Assembly (NCBI GenBank): GCA_937892155.1
Contig: CALAUG010000048.1
Location: forward strand, 6,419 to 70,418
DNA length: 64,000 bases
Reading direction: 5' to 3'
Source of the DNA: an uncultured Bacteroidales bacterium
Lineage (GTDB): Bacteria > Bacteroidota > Bacteroidia > Bacteroidales > UBA1715
Positions 41,948-51,096 of the stretch are shown here, piece by piece. Under the pieces are notes generated by a model. It was not told the origin of the DNA and did no database searches. It saw only the letters and a program-made list of their open reading frames with translations. The stretch's first letter is position 1. Every line of letters begins with the position of its first letter. Position numbers and translations under genes: made by a program.

Positions 41948-43288
41948 ATGAATTTAGATTCTCTTACGGCAGTATCGCCAATTGACGGACGTTACGGAAG
42001 CAAAACAGAAACTTTGAGAAAATATTTTTCGGAATTTGCTCTCATCAACTATCGTGTTCGCGTTGAAATTGAATACTTTATTGCACTTTGCAACGAAGTT
42101 CCGCAATTAAAAAACGTTAATCCTCAAGTTTTTGAAAAACTTCGTGACATATATCGTAATTTTTCTGAAGCAGATGCGACCAAAGTAAAGGAGACAGAGA
42201 AAATTACGAACCACGATGTGAAAGCCGTAGAATACTTCATTAAAGACAAATTCGACGAACTTGGATTGCAGGAATTCAAAGAATTCATCCACTTTGGATT
42301 GACTTCGCAAGACATTAACAACACATCTGTTCCACTTTCATTGAAAGAAGCAATGAACGATGTGGTGATTCCTACTTTGCAAGAAATTATAGACACATTG
42401 ACGGCAATGGCAAACGAATGGAAAGATATTCCAATGTTGGCAAAAACCCACGGACAACCAGCGTCGCCAACACGTTTGGGTAAAGAAATCAATGTGTTTG
42501 TTTCGCGTTTGAACGTTCAAATGAAACAATTGAAGGCTGTTCCTTATTCTGCAAAATTCGGTGGTGCAACAGGAAATTTCAACGCTCACCACGTTGCATA
42601 TCCAAACAAAGATTGGCAAGTATTCGGCAACGATTTCGTAAAAAATCATCTTGGTTTGGAACGTTCATTCCCAACTACGCAAATCGAACACTACGACAAT
42701 CTTGCAGCACTTTTCGACGCATCGAAACGTATCAACACTATTTTAATGGATTTGTGTAAAGATATTTGGCAATATATTTCGATGGGCTATTTTAAACAAC
42801 GAATTCAAAAGAACGAAGTTGGTTCGTCGGCTATGCCTCACAAAGTAAATCCTATTGATTTTGAAAATGCTGAAGGTAACTTAGGAATTGCAAACGCAGT
42901 TTTCGAACATTTGGCTGCAAAACTTCCAATTTCACGTTTGCAACGCGACTTGACAGATTCTACAGTATTGAGAAACGTAGGCGTCCCTTACGGCCACGTT
43001 TTAATTGCATTGGCTTCATTGAAAAAAGGTTTAGGGAAAATATTCGTAAACGAGCAAGCAATCCATGCAGATCTTGAAAAGAACTGGGCGGTGGTTGCAG
43101 AAGCAATCCAAACAATTCTTCGTCGCGAAGGTTATCCAAAGCCATACGAAACATTGAAGGAATTGACTCGTACAAACGACGTTATCAATGCAGAATCAAT
43201 TGCGAACTTCATAGAAACATTGAACGTAAGCGAAGACGTAAAGGCAGAATTGCGACAAATCACTCCGTTCAACTACACAGGAATGTAA
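41948..43288 (+). CDS. purB: Adenylosuccinate lyase
   Basis: Releases fumarate from SAICAR and adenylosuccinate in purine synthesis. The 446 residues fit the E. coli-type enzyme (456). Seen: LTAVSPIDGRYGSKTETLR at the N-terminus, TNHDVKAVEYFIKD with the conserved His region, GLTSQDINNTSVPLSLK, KTHGQPASPTRLGKE and the superfamily signature SSAMPHKVNPIDFENAEGN. A -7 box TACTTTTG is at 41920-41927. The pseudouridine synthase and a Cys-rich protein gene follow closely and may be co-transcribed. Confidence 0.97.
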   Translation: MNLDSLTAVSPIDGRYGSKTETLRKYFSEFALINYRVRVEIEYFIALCNEVPQLKNVNPQVFEKLRDIYRNFSEADATKVKETEKITNHDVKAVEYFIKDKFDELGLQEFKEFIHFGLTSQDINNTSVPLSLKEAMNDVVIPTLQEIIDTLTAMANEWKDIPMLAKTHGQPASPTRLGKEINVFVSRLNVQMKQLKAVPYSAKFGGATGNFNAHHVAYPNKDWQVFGNDFVKNHLGLERSFPTTQIEHYDNLAALFDASKRINTILMDLCKDIWQYISMGYFKQRIQKNEVGSSAMPHKVNPIDFENAEGNLGIANAVFEHLAAKLPISRLQRDLTDSTVLRNVGVPYGHVLIALASLKKGLGKIFVNEQAIHADLEKNWAVVAEAIQTILRREGYPKPYETLKELTRTNDVINAESIANFIETLNVSEDVKAELRQITPFNYTGM

Positions 43289-43298
43289 CATTGGGATT

Positions 43299-44021
43299 TT
43301 GACTGATTTTGCGAAAATAAAATCACCTTGTTCGGCTCCACTGCGCATCCTTTACGAGGACCAATGGCTCATTGTAATTGAAAAACCGTCAGGATTACTA
43401 TCTGTTGGCAACGAGTCGGGCAACGAAAATGCGTGGCATTTGGTTAGAAAATATGTATGGAGCAAGAACCCTAAGGGTGATGCGTTTGTATGCCATAGAT
43501 TAGACCAATTCACATCAGGCATTTTAATGTTCGCTAAGAACGAAACAATTCAGCACACCTTACGCGACAACTGGAACAATTACATTCTTGACCGCCGCTA
43601 CATTGCAGTAACGGAAAGGATACCATCGGTACAAAAAGCAGAAATTCGTTCGTATTTAATAGAAAATTCCGCAATGTTTGTCTACTCAACGCGAAATTTT
43701 GGAGAAGGTAAACTAGCAATTACCAGATTTAAAATCCTAGCAACTAGTGGTGAAATGGCCTTGTTAGACGTACAAATTTTGACAGGTCGGAAGAATCAAA
43801 TCCGTGTACATTTGTCGGAACACGGATGGCCAGTAGTTGGAGATAAAAAATATGGTGCAAAAACGTCGCCAGAGAACCGATTAATGTTGCATAATAATCG
43901 TTTGGTAGTAGTACATCCTATAACCAACAAACAACTTGTTTTTGATTCCCCGATACCATATTCATTTAAGAAACATTTTAAAAACTATTTTGAAAATGAC
44001 ACGACAAGAAGCAATAGATAA
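43299..44021 (+). CDS. RluA-family pseudouridine synthase
   Basis: Converts uridine to pseudouridine in rRNA or tRNA. 240 residues: ILYEDQWLIVIEKPSGLLS opens the catalytic domain, HRLDQFTSG carries the catalytic Asp (about 69), YIAVTE and GRKNQIRVHLSEHGWPVVGDKKYGA complete it. No S4 domain. The start is probably TTG at 43299, 10 bp after purB; no ATG is available early enough. Target site unknown; the next gene overlaps its end by 26 bp. Confidence 0.9.
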   Translation: MTDFAKIKSPCSAPLRILYEDQWLIVIEKPSGLLSVGNESGNENAWHLVRKYVWSKNPKGDAFVCHRLDQFTSGILMFAKNETIQHTLRDNWNNYILDRRYIAVTERIPSVQKAEIRSYLIENSAMFVYSTRNFGEGKLAITRFKILATSGEMALLDVQILTGRKNQIRVHLSEHGWPVVGDKKYGAKTSPENRLMLHNNRLVVVHPITNKQLVFDSPIPYSFKKHFKNYFENDTTRSNR

Positions 44022-44448
44022 AGTATTGGCTCTGTTTAACGAAGGCTATGCTTGTTCACAATCAATATTATTGGCTTTTGGGCCAGAATTTGGTGCTGAC
44101 GAAAAAACCGCAAAATTAATTTCCGCCACATTTGGCGGAGGTATGGGACGACTACGTGAAAAATGCGGCGCCGTAACTGGAAGTTTTATGGTTTATGGAT
44201 TGGCGTATGCCCCCGAAGATGCAAAAGATATGGACAACAAATTGCTATCATACCGCAAAGTTCGAGAACTGAACAAGGCCGTTGAAGAAACATTTGGCAC
44301 GACAAACTGCGGAGAGTTGCTGCAAAAATATGCAACTCGAGAAGCCGTAGAAAAACGCCTGCATCATCAAATGATTTGCACAAAAATACTAGCAGAGACT
44401 GCAGGCAAGCTATACGATAGTCTGCAAACGGATGGGAAAATAGGATGA
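43996..44448 (+). CDS. C_GCAxxG_C_C family redox protein
   Basis: 150-residue protein of the C-GCAxxG-C-C family, thought to bind a metal or Fe-S centre and take part in redox reactions; no defined function. Seen: NEGYACSQSIL (Cys20), FGGGMGRLREKCGAVTGSFM (Cys57, CGAVTG as the GCAxxG-type motif), TNCGEL and MICTKI as later cysteines. ATG 43996 overlaps the upstream gene by 26 bp; a longer frame from 43936 has no support. Probably the last gene of the purB cluster. Confidence 0.85.
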   Translation: MTRQEAIDKVLALFNEGYACSQSILLAFGPEFGADEKTAKLISATFGGGMGRLREKCGAVTGSFMVYGLAYAPEDAKDMDNKLLSYRKVRELNKAVEETFGTTNCGELLQKYATREAVEKRLHHQMICTKILAETAGKLYDSLQTDGKIG

Positions 44449-44536
44449 TGCCATTAACGCGAACTAAATTTCATCAAGAATTTTTATCTTACTTGAAAAT
44501 TTTTATATTTGTGGTGCTAAAAAATTAATATTGGGT

Positions 44537-44743
44537 ATGGAAGTAAAAAAATTTTCTGACTTAAACCTATATTTAAAAGGCTTTGAAATTGAATCGATTG
44601 GCAACCAAGCAGTTCGCAAAGCACAGCAAGAAAACAGAAAAAAAGGTATTCCTTTGGTTTATTCTGTTGACGGCAAAATATACTACGAATTAGCAGATGG
44701 AACTATTACAACCAATAGTCCATTTAAAAACGGCAAAGAATAA
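44537..44743 (+). CDS. Small conserved-looking protein, unknown
   Basis: A 68-residue protein starting at ATG 44537. Charged first half (VRKAQQENRKKGIPL) and a C-terminal beta-type stretch (YSVDGKIYYELADGTITTNSP). This pattern resembles small Bacteroidetes proteins found beside toxin-like or mobile genes, but I cannot name a family. It has a -7 box TATATTTG (44504-44511) and ends 41 bp before the GH44 gene. An antitoxin-like role is possible, yet no toxin gene is adjacent. Confidence 0.55.
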   Translation: MEVKKFSDLNLYLKGFEIESIGNQAVRKAQQENRKKGIPLVYSVDGKIYYELADGTITTNSPFKNGKE

Positions 44744-44784
44744 TTACAACTGTCTTTCGGGACATAACACAAAATTTATTTACA

Positions 44785-47700
44785 ATGAATAAAGTTACAA
44801 AAGGAATTATAGTTGCACTAAGCGTAATTCCAGGTTTTGGTTTTGCACAAACAGTCACAATAGATGTAAAGGCAGACGTTCATGCAATTAGTCCATACAT
44901 TTATGGTTCAAATGAAGACTGCTCATTCACGACATCAGCTCGATGGGGTGGAAATAGAAGTACAACATTTAACTGGGAAAACAACGCTTCGAACGGAGGT
45001 AATGATTTCAACAATGTTTCCGATGCTTTTTATGACTACACAAGCAGCAGCACACCAGCGTTGCCAATTGTAAATTTTGTAAAGAAGGCAGACAGTCGTA
45101 ATCAGTTCAAAATAGTAACAGTACAAGCCGCTGGTTATGTTGCAGCAGACAAAGATGGTAAAGTTACGGAAGCGGCATCAGATGATAATCCTCGTTGGAA
45201 AAAAATTTCGTTTGAAAAACCAACTCCATATAGTCTAACTCCAGACACAGAAGATGATGTTGTGTATATAGACGAAATGATTAATTATTTGCAAACATTG
45301 GGAGAACCAGGGAACGGTGGTATTGACGCATACGCTGTAGATAATGAACCTTTCTTGTGGTCTCGTTCGCATCCATTGTTGCATCCTGAGCAGACTACAT
45401 ATCAGGAATTATTTGAAAAGACCAAATCAGTTGCACACGCAGTGCATAAAATTTCTCCTAACGCAGAAATTGTTGGTCCAATGTTCTATGGTTGGACTGA
45501 TGCTCACCGTTGGGGAAGTCAACAAATTCTAGATGAAATTTTTGCCAAAAATGATAGTTATTATTGGTTCGTCGACTTTTACTTGGACAGCCTTAGACAA
45601 ATGCAAGAAAAATATGGGGAAAAATATTTGGATATAATATCATTTCACTGGTATCCAGAGGCAACAGGTACAGAAACGAGATATTCAGTAGGACAGAAAA
45701 AAGGGCAATTAGTTCGTATTGTAAATACCAGTGTTGCAGATGCAGCTACTCCTGCTGAGTTGGTGCAACCAGACGTGATTGAAGCTCGTTTGCAAGCTCC
45801 AAGAACACTGTGGGACAACACTTACAAAGAGAATAGTTATGTCGGAACAGAATTTTATCAAATACCAAAATCAAGAAGAGCATTTTTGAAAAATATCCGT
45901 TATTCAATAGACCATTATTATCCAGGTACCAAAATCGCATTTACAGAATTTGAATATGATGCAGAAGGCCACTGGTCGGGAGGTTTGGCTTTAGCAGACG
46001 TACTTGGTATTTTCGGACGTGAAGATGTGTATCTGGCAACCAAATGGAACACATTCCAAAATTATTCTACATCGGCATACAAGCTATACTTGGATTACGA
46101 CGGAAACGGGAACGGGTTTGGTTCAACATCCGTACAGGATATTTTTACAGATACTGTAAAATTGGCAAGTTATGCATCGCTTGATGAGGAAGGTAACTTA
46201 CATATTATCGCCATTAATAAAACGAATGCTGCGATGCCAACGAACTTCGTCTTGAATAATGGTGTGTACTCAGATGGCGTTGTTTATGGATTCGGTCAAA
46301 ATTCCGCAGACATTAAAAAACTAGGTACCATAGATGAAATACAAGATTCTAAATTTGTTTATAATCTTCCTGCATATTCCGCAGTTCACATCATTTTGAA
46401 TGTTATTGAACAAACAGAACTTGTTAAAGCTCAATTGTTTAAAGAAAACGAACTTACATTGACTTTTGCTGACAATCTTTCACTTGTAGATGAAACTGCA
46501 GCGAAGACTGATTTTGTTGTAATGGCTGGTGGCACACAACAATCAATAAATAAAGTTGAAGTAAATGACAACCAACTTTCCATTACACTAGATTCTCCAG
46601 TTTCAGCCACGGAATTTGATATTACTGTATCATATTCTGGCACAAGTGTTATGGCGAAAAATAATCTTGCAATAGATAAGTTTGATGATGCAATGGTTAC
46701 GAACGAGTTACCAGCTGCGGAAATAATAGCCCTTGCTATGGATATAGATCCTATCGGGAAATATATCAAACTTACATTCTCTAAACAACTATCGGAAGTT
46801 TCTGGGACTTGCGGTTTGAACGTAATTAACGGTACTGATAACATTGAATTCAGTTGCGAAAAATCAGCGGATTCGGATTATGAATTATTCTTATATCCAA
46901 CCAACAAACGTATTGTAAAATACAATGAAACAACTGTTAGCAGCGTTGGTAACAGCGTATTGAAAGATATTAATGGAGTTGCAGTATCTGATTTTAGTTT
47001 TACACAAAAAGCAGGAGCTAATTATTCTCCTAATATGGATTCGGTAATAATTGCCGACAACTTTGTTATTAAGATATACTTTGACGCAAATATGCTCCCA
47101 GAAACCGATTATTCCAATGCTGGTTTGCATGTTATAGAATATAATCCAGAGAATTCACAATCAACAAATTTGGATTTTATGTCAGCTTATAACGCAGATT
47201 CTCGTATATTGACAATTACAACAGTACCTCCTATGTTACAAGGAAGAACATACACACTGAAATATGACGGAAACGACATTATACAAACAATTCACCATGG
47301 TGTATTGGAAGGGTTTGAAAAAGAATTGGAAAACAATTTAACGTCTGGTGGATCGATTGTGGATGTTCCGGGTGTAATTCAAGCTGATGAATTTTGGTTC
47401 CAAACTGGTGGTCCTGTAAAAGGTGTTTGTAGCGATGATTCTGAATTAGGAAACGGTACCGAACTCGGTTACACCAATTCTGGCGACTATTACACATATT
47501 TCATTAAATCAAATGAAGCTAAAAAATACACTTTGACAACTCGTTATTCAGCCGACCGAGTCGTAGGTTACAACGGACAAATTGCATTTATAATTGACGG
47601 TGGCGAAGAGCAACATCTTATGCTACCTGCAACTGGAAGTTTCACAACGTGGGCTGACGCATATCGTGTGGTAGACGTACCTGCTGGTGATTCCATAGAA

Positions 47701-48345
47701 TTCAAGTTAAAAGTTGTCAGTTCAGGTTTCAATTTGAATTATTTCAATCTAACAGATGAAGAAAGATACCCTGAAATAACTTTAACAAAAGCATATATTC
47801 ACGGAGATGGAAATAAGTTGTTCCTGATATACGATAAGGATATTACAGTTCTACCAGAACCATCTGAAATTGTTGTAATGAGCGACACAAACCGTGTGAA
47901 CATTACAAACTATGAGTACGTGAACAACGACAAGAAGAAAATATATTGTTATTTAGAGTCTAAAATATACAAAGGACAAGTTGTTACATTGTCGTATAAG
48001 ACCGAGAATGGTCAATCTTTGGAAGGCACTATTTTACCAGAATTAAAGGATACAACTATTAACAATAATTCAAAATTGATAAAACCAACTCCTTCTGCTG
48101 TTTCAACTATGCAGGATAAATCAATAGTTGTGTCTCCTAACCCTGTAAAAGTAGGGCAAAATGTTACGATTCAAACAAGTATGGATACCAACGTTACATA
48201 CCAGATAGTGTCTAACATTGGTTCCAAAATTTCTGAAGGAAATTTCACAAACTCAAAAACAATTTCATTTGACAAACCTGGCATTTATTTCATAACTATT
48301 CAAACTAAAGAAAATCAGTATACACAAAAAATAATTGTGGAATAG
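44785..48345 (+). CDS. Secreted GH44 endoglucanase with CBM and T9SS tail
   Basis: Hydrolyses beta-1,4-glucans (GH44 enzymes act on cellulose, xyloglucan or glucomannan) outside the cell. 1186 residues: signal peptide 1-21 (ending GFGFAQ); GH44 catalytic domain about 22-545 with GGNRSTTFNWENNASNGGND, acid/base Glu near 188 in DNEPFLW, and nucleophile Glu near 389 in AFTEFEYDA; about three SWM/Ig-like linker domains 548-850 (LTFADNLSLVD, KLTFSKQLSEVSG); a CBM6/35-like domain about 858-995 (IQADEFWF, GYTNSGDYYTYFI, LNYFNLTD); another Ig-like segment; T9SS sorting tail about 1108-1186 (VVSPNPVKVGQNVTI ... IIVE). The next gene has the same kind of tail and may be a partner. GH44 is uncommon in gut Bacteroidales. 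Confidence 0.9.
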   Translation: MNKVTKGIIVALSVIPGFGFAQTVTIDVKADVHAISPYIYGSNEDCSFTTSARWGGNRSTTFNWENNASNGGNDFNNVSDAFYDYTSSSTPALPIVNFVKKADSRNQFKIVTVQAAGYVAADKDGKVTEAASDDNPRWKKISFEKPTPYSLTPDTEDDVVYIDEMINYLQTLGEPGNGGIDAYAVDNEPFLWSRSHPLLHPEQTTYQELFEKTKSVAHAVHKISPNAEIVGPMFYGWTDAHRWGSQQILDEIFAKNDSYYWFVDFYLDSLRQMQEKYGEKYLDIISFHWYPEATGTETRYSVGQKKGQLVRIVNTSVADAATPAELVQPDVIEARLQAPRTLWDNTYKENSYVGTEFYQIPKSRRAFLKNIRYSIDHYYPGTKIAFTEFEYDAEGHWSGGLALADVLGIFGREDVYLATKWNTFQNYSTSAYKLYLDYDGNGNGFGSTSVQDIFTDTVKLASYASLDEEGNLHIIAINKTNAAMPTNFVLNNGVYSDGVVYGFGQNSADIKKLGTIDEIQDSKFVYNLPAYSAVHIILNVIEQTELVKAQLFKENELTLTFADNLSLVDETAAKTDFVVMAGGTQQSINKVEVNDNQLSITLDSPVSATEFDITVSYSGTSVMAKNNLAIDKFDDAMVTNELPAAEIIALAMDIDPIGKYIKLTFSKQLSEVSGTCGLNVINGTDNIEFSCEKSADSDYELFLYPTNKRIVKYNETTVSSVGNSVLKDINGVAVSDFSFTQKAGANYSPNMDSVIIADNFVIKIYFDANMLPETDYSNAGLHVIEYNPENSQSTNLDFMSAYNADSRILTITTVPPMLQGRTYTLKYDGNDIIQTIHHGVLEGFEKELENNLTSGGSIVDVPGVIQADEFWFQTGGPVKGVCSDDSELGNGTELGYTNSGDYYTYFIKSNEAKKYTLTTRYSADRVVGYNGQIAFIIDGGEEQHLMLPATGSFTTWADAYRVVDVPAGDSIEFKLKVVSSGFNLNYFNLTDEERYPEITLTKAYIHGDGNKLFLIYDKDITVLPEPSEIVVMSDTNRVNITNYEYVNNDKKKIYCYLESKIYKGQVVTLSYKTENGQSLEGTILPELKDTTINNNSKLIKPTPSAVSTMQDKSIVVSPNPVKVGQNVTIQTSMDTNVTYQIVSNIGSKISEGNFTNSKTISFDKPGIYFITIQTKENQYTQKIIVE

Positions 48346-48399
48346 TGTCGGATGTACACTTTTAGTTTTATATTTGTGAAACAACAAAAAAATTAGAAT

Positions 48400-49584
48400 A
48401 TGAAAAAGTGTGTTTTATTATTTACAAGTTTCTGTCTTGGGTTGAGTTCATTTGCACAAGATAATGAAGCGGAAGCTGCTTTGGTAAGTGTAGGTGCTTC
48501 GTACTGGCAAAATTGGTATGATGCAACGACGAAAACTATTTACAACAGTGACAAAGAATTGTGTGATAATTACCTACTATGGGATAGTTATTGGGATGTT
48601 GATGACCAAACCACTAACGTTCAAGTTTTAAAAGGGTTGACTCCTAAGAATGGTATTGTTGTAGAAGAAAGTAGCATTACTAACGGAACCAGTTATGCAA
48701 TATCTTATGATGGTGACATCATACAGGCAAAAAGCAATAAAAAAGAAAAATACGAAAAATTTGGCATTCGTTGGATGAGTTGGGATGGAGAATGCGATAA
48801 CTATCAATTAGTAAACCCAATAACAGGTCAAAAATGGGCAAACAATTGTCACAAAACAGCCAAAGGGTATTCTGTTGATTTCTCAGAACCTGCAAACCGC
48901 ATGATTCAATTTCAATATCAATTGGTTTCAAGCGTTGAAGATCCTACTATCCGTGTTGATTTGTGGGATTTGAAAGGAAGAAAATCAAGTGTTAGCGATG
49001 GAAGCACTGTTATTAGCCACGTAAAAACAGTTGTTGAACCAAACAATACATATTTATCAACAGACCCAGATAGTTGGCATCTTTTCCAAGCTGTTTTTTG
49101 TGATCCTTACGAAGTTGAGGAGTTAGAAGAATATGCCGATCTTATGGTTGGAACGGTGGGAGATATTTGCGACCAAGCATATTGGTGGAATGGTGTTAAT
49201 TTCACTATAAATGGCGAAGGTTATCAAGCTCCTTTCAACGTACTACTTGACCTTGAACATATTATTGGTATTGAAATGTATGTCAACGATGAACTTTCTG
49301 CTGGAAATTCTGATTTGTACATAAAAGACCTTGTAATAGGAAATAATATTACAAGAAACACCGACAATCAAACTGAATATGTTCCTACTGCAATATCTAC
49401 CATAGACAATTCCTCTGAAATAGAAATTGTTGACGGCGTTGTTTATTCGGAAGGGAGAATAGAAGTTGTGGATATTTTAGGTAAAACGGTGAAATCTGCA
49501 AAACAGCAATTAGACGTAAAAGATTTACCAGCAGGCATTTACTTCATTAAAACAATTGAAGGAACAGCACGATTCGTAAAATAG
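48400..49584 (+). CDS. T9SS-sorted secreted protein of unknown function next to GH44
   Basis: I cannot place the 394-residue protein in a family. Signal peptide MKKCVLLFTSFCLGLSSFAQ; an N-terminal region rich in Trp and Tyr (YWQNWYDATT, LLWDSYWDVDD, FGIRWMSWDGECDNY) that suggests a carbohydrate-binding surface; a beta-type middle (FQYQLVSSVEDPTIRVDLWD, WWNGVNFTING); and a C-terminal T9SS tail (ILGKTVKSAKQQLDVKDL, then AGIYFIKTIEGTARFVK). It has its own -7 box (TATATTTG, 48369-48376) 24 nt before the ATG and a strong terminator after the stop. Proximity and the shared secretion route suggest it works with the glucanase (inference). Confidence 0.72.
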   Translation: MKKCVLLFTSFCLGLSSFAQDNEAEAALVSVGASYWQNWYDATTKTIYNSDKELCDNYLLWDSYWDVDDQTTNVQVLKGLTPKNGIVVEESSITNGTSYAISYDGDIIQAKSNKKEKYEKFGIRWMSWDGECDNYQLVNPITGQKWANNCHKTAKGYSVDFSEPANRMIQFQYQLVSSVEDPTIRVDLWDLKGRKSSVSDGSTVISHVKTVVEPNNTYLSTDPDSWHLFQAVFCDPYEVEELEEYADLMVGTVGDICDQAYWWNGVNFTINGEGYQAPFNVLLDLEHIIGIEMYVNDELSAGNSDLYIKDLVIGNNITRNTDNQTEYVPTAISTIDNSSEIEIVDGVVYSEGRIEVVDILGKTVKSAKQQLDVKDLPAGIYFIKTIEGTARFVK

Positions 49585-49606
49585 TTTTTACTACATAAAA
49601 CGATTA

Positions 49607-49636
49607 AGAAAGTCTGCCTCGGCGGACTTTCTTTGT
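49607..49636 (+). terminator. Terminator of the T9SS-sorted protein gene
   Basis: AGAAAGTCTGC and GCGGACTTTCT pair over 11 bp (one G-U) around CTCG, followed by TTGTTTTGG; it starts 23 nt after the stop. Confidence 0.75.
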
Positions 49637-49735
49637 TTTGGTACATTCTATTTTTGCTAATGTTCAATTATATTTTCTTGTTGTTTACAGAAATTCGCTG
49701 TTATTCATATCTTTGTCATATTAAAATTTAATTCA

Positions 49736-51016
49736 ATGGGAAAACAAAAAATAGAAACTCTTTGCGTGCAAGCAGGTTATACGCCTAAAAATGGTGAGCC
49801 TCGTGTAATGCCAATTATCCAAAGTACGACATTCAAATATGACAATACAGAAGAGATGGCCGATTTATTCGATTTGAAGAAACCCGGTTATTTCTACACT
49901 CGTTTGCAAAATCCAACAAACGATATGGTTGCCGCTAAAATTGCCGCCCTTGAAGGTGGTGTTGCTGGTATGTTGACAGCATCGGGACAGGCAGCCAATT
50001 TCTACGCAGTATTTAATATCTGCGAAGCCGGCGACCATTTTGTTGCATCGTCGTGCATCTATGGTGGAACGTTCAATTTGTTTGCCGTAACAATGAAGAA
50101 ACTTGGTATTGAATGTACCTTTGTCGATCCAGACGCAAGCGAAGAAGAGATTGCAAAGGCATTCCGTCCAAATACAAAATGTTTGTTCGGAGAAACAATT
50201 GCAAATCCAGTATTGAGTGTACTCGATATTGAAAAGTTCGCCCGTTTGGCTCATTCCCACGGAGTTCCATTGATTATAGACAACACATTCCCTACTCCAA
50301 TCAACTGCCGTCCGTTTGAATTCGGCTGCGATATTGTAACACACGCAACTACAAAATACATGGACGGACACGCTACCAATGTTGGTGGCTGTATAGTTGA
50401 CAGCGGAAATTTCGACTGGGACAAATACCATGACAAATTCAAAGGTTTAACAGAGCCAGATGAATCATACCATGGATTGACCTATACAAAAGCATTTGGA
50501 AAGGCTGCCTATATAACAAAAGCAACTGTTCAATTAATGCGCGATTTGGGGTCAATTCAAGCTCCACAAAACGCATTCTTGTTGAACCTTGGCTTGGAAA
50601 GTTTGCACGTTCGTATGGAACGCCACTGCGAAAACGCACAAAAAGTTGCCGAATATCTTGAGAAAAACGACAAAGTTGCATGGGTAAATTATCCAGGTTT
50701 GAAGTCAAGCAAATACCACGCATTGGCTCAAAAACAATTCACAAAAGGATATTCAAGCGGTGTGGTAACCTTTGGCTTGAAAGGCGACCGCGACCGTGCC
50801 ATTCGTTTTATGGATAATTTGAAATTGGCTTGTATTGTAACACACGTTGCCGATGCGCGTACGTGCGTGCTTCACCCGGCAAGCCACACACACCGTCAGT
50901 TGTCGGATGAACAATTACTTGCCGCTGGTGTAAAACCAGACTTAATCCGTTTCTCTGTCGGTATTGAAAACGTTGACGATATTATTGAAGATATTGAACA
51001 AGCTTTGAATAAATAA
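49736..51016 (+). CDS. metY: O-acetylhomoserine sulfhydrylase (Cys/Met metabolism PLP enzyme)
   Basis: Makes homocysteine from O-acetylhomoserine and sulfide. 426 residues, the size of MetY rather than the 380-400 of MetB/MetC. Seen: ETLCVQAGYTPKNGEPRVMP, PIIQSTTFKYDNTEEMADLF, YTRLQNPTNDMVAAKIAALEGG, PLIIDNTFPTP, and the PLP-binding Lys in THATTKYMDGHA (near 207). The late motif HVADARTCVLHPASHTHRQL is typical. The -7 box TATCTTTG (49708-49715) is 20 nt before the ATG. A terminator follows the stop. Confidence 0.93.
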   Translation: MGKQKIETLCVQAGYTPKNGEPRVMPIIQSTTFKYDNTEEMADLFDLKKPGYFYTRLQNPTNDMVAAKIAALEGGVAGMLTASGQAANFYAVFNICEAGDHFVASSCIYGGTFNLFAVTMKKLGIECTFVDPDASEEEIAKAFRPNTKCLFGETIANPVLSVLDIEKFARLAHSHGVPLIIDNTFPTPINCRPFEFGCDIVTHATTKYMDGHATNVGGCIVDSGNFDWDKYHDKFKGLTEPDESYHGLTYTKAFGKAAYITKATVQLMRDLGSIQAPQNAFLLNLGLESLHVRMERHCENAQKVAEYLEKNDKVAWVNYPGLKSSKYHALAQKQFTKGYSSGVVTFGLKGDRDRAIRFMDNLKLACIVTHVADARTCVLHPASHTHRQLSDEQLLAAGVKPDLIRFSVGIENVDDIIEDIEQALNK

Positions 51017-51040
51017 TTACCAATTGGTAGTTGATTAACA

Positions 51041-51072
51041 AAAAAAGACGAACCGTTTGGTTCGTCTTTTTT
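51041..51072. terminator. Bidirectional terminator between metY and mrp
   Basis: AAAAAAGACGAACC pairs with GGTTCGTCTTTTTT around GTTT: a 14-bp stem with U-runs on both strands, between two convergent genes. Confidence 0.85.
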
Positions 51073-51096
51073 TCTCTATCCTTTAAACTTACGCCT

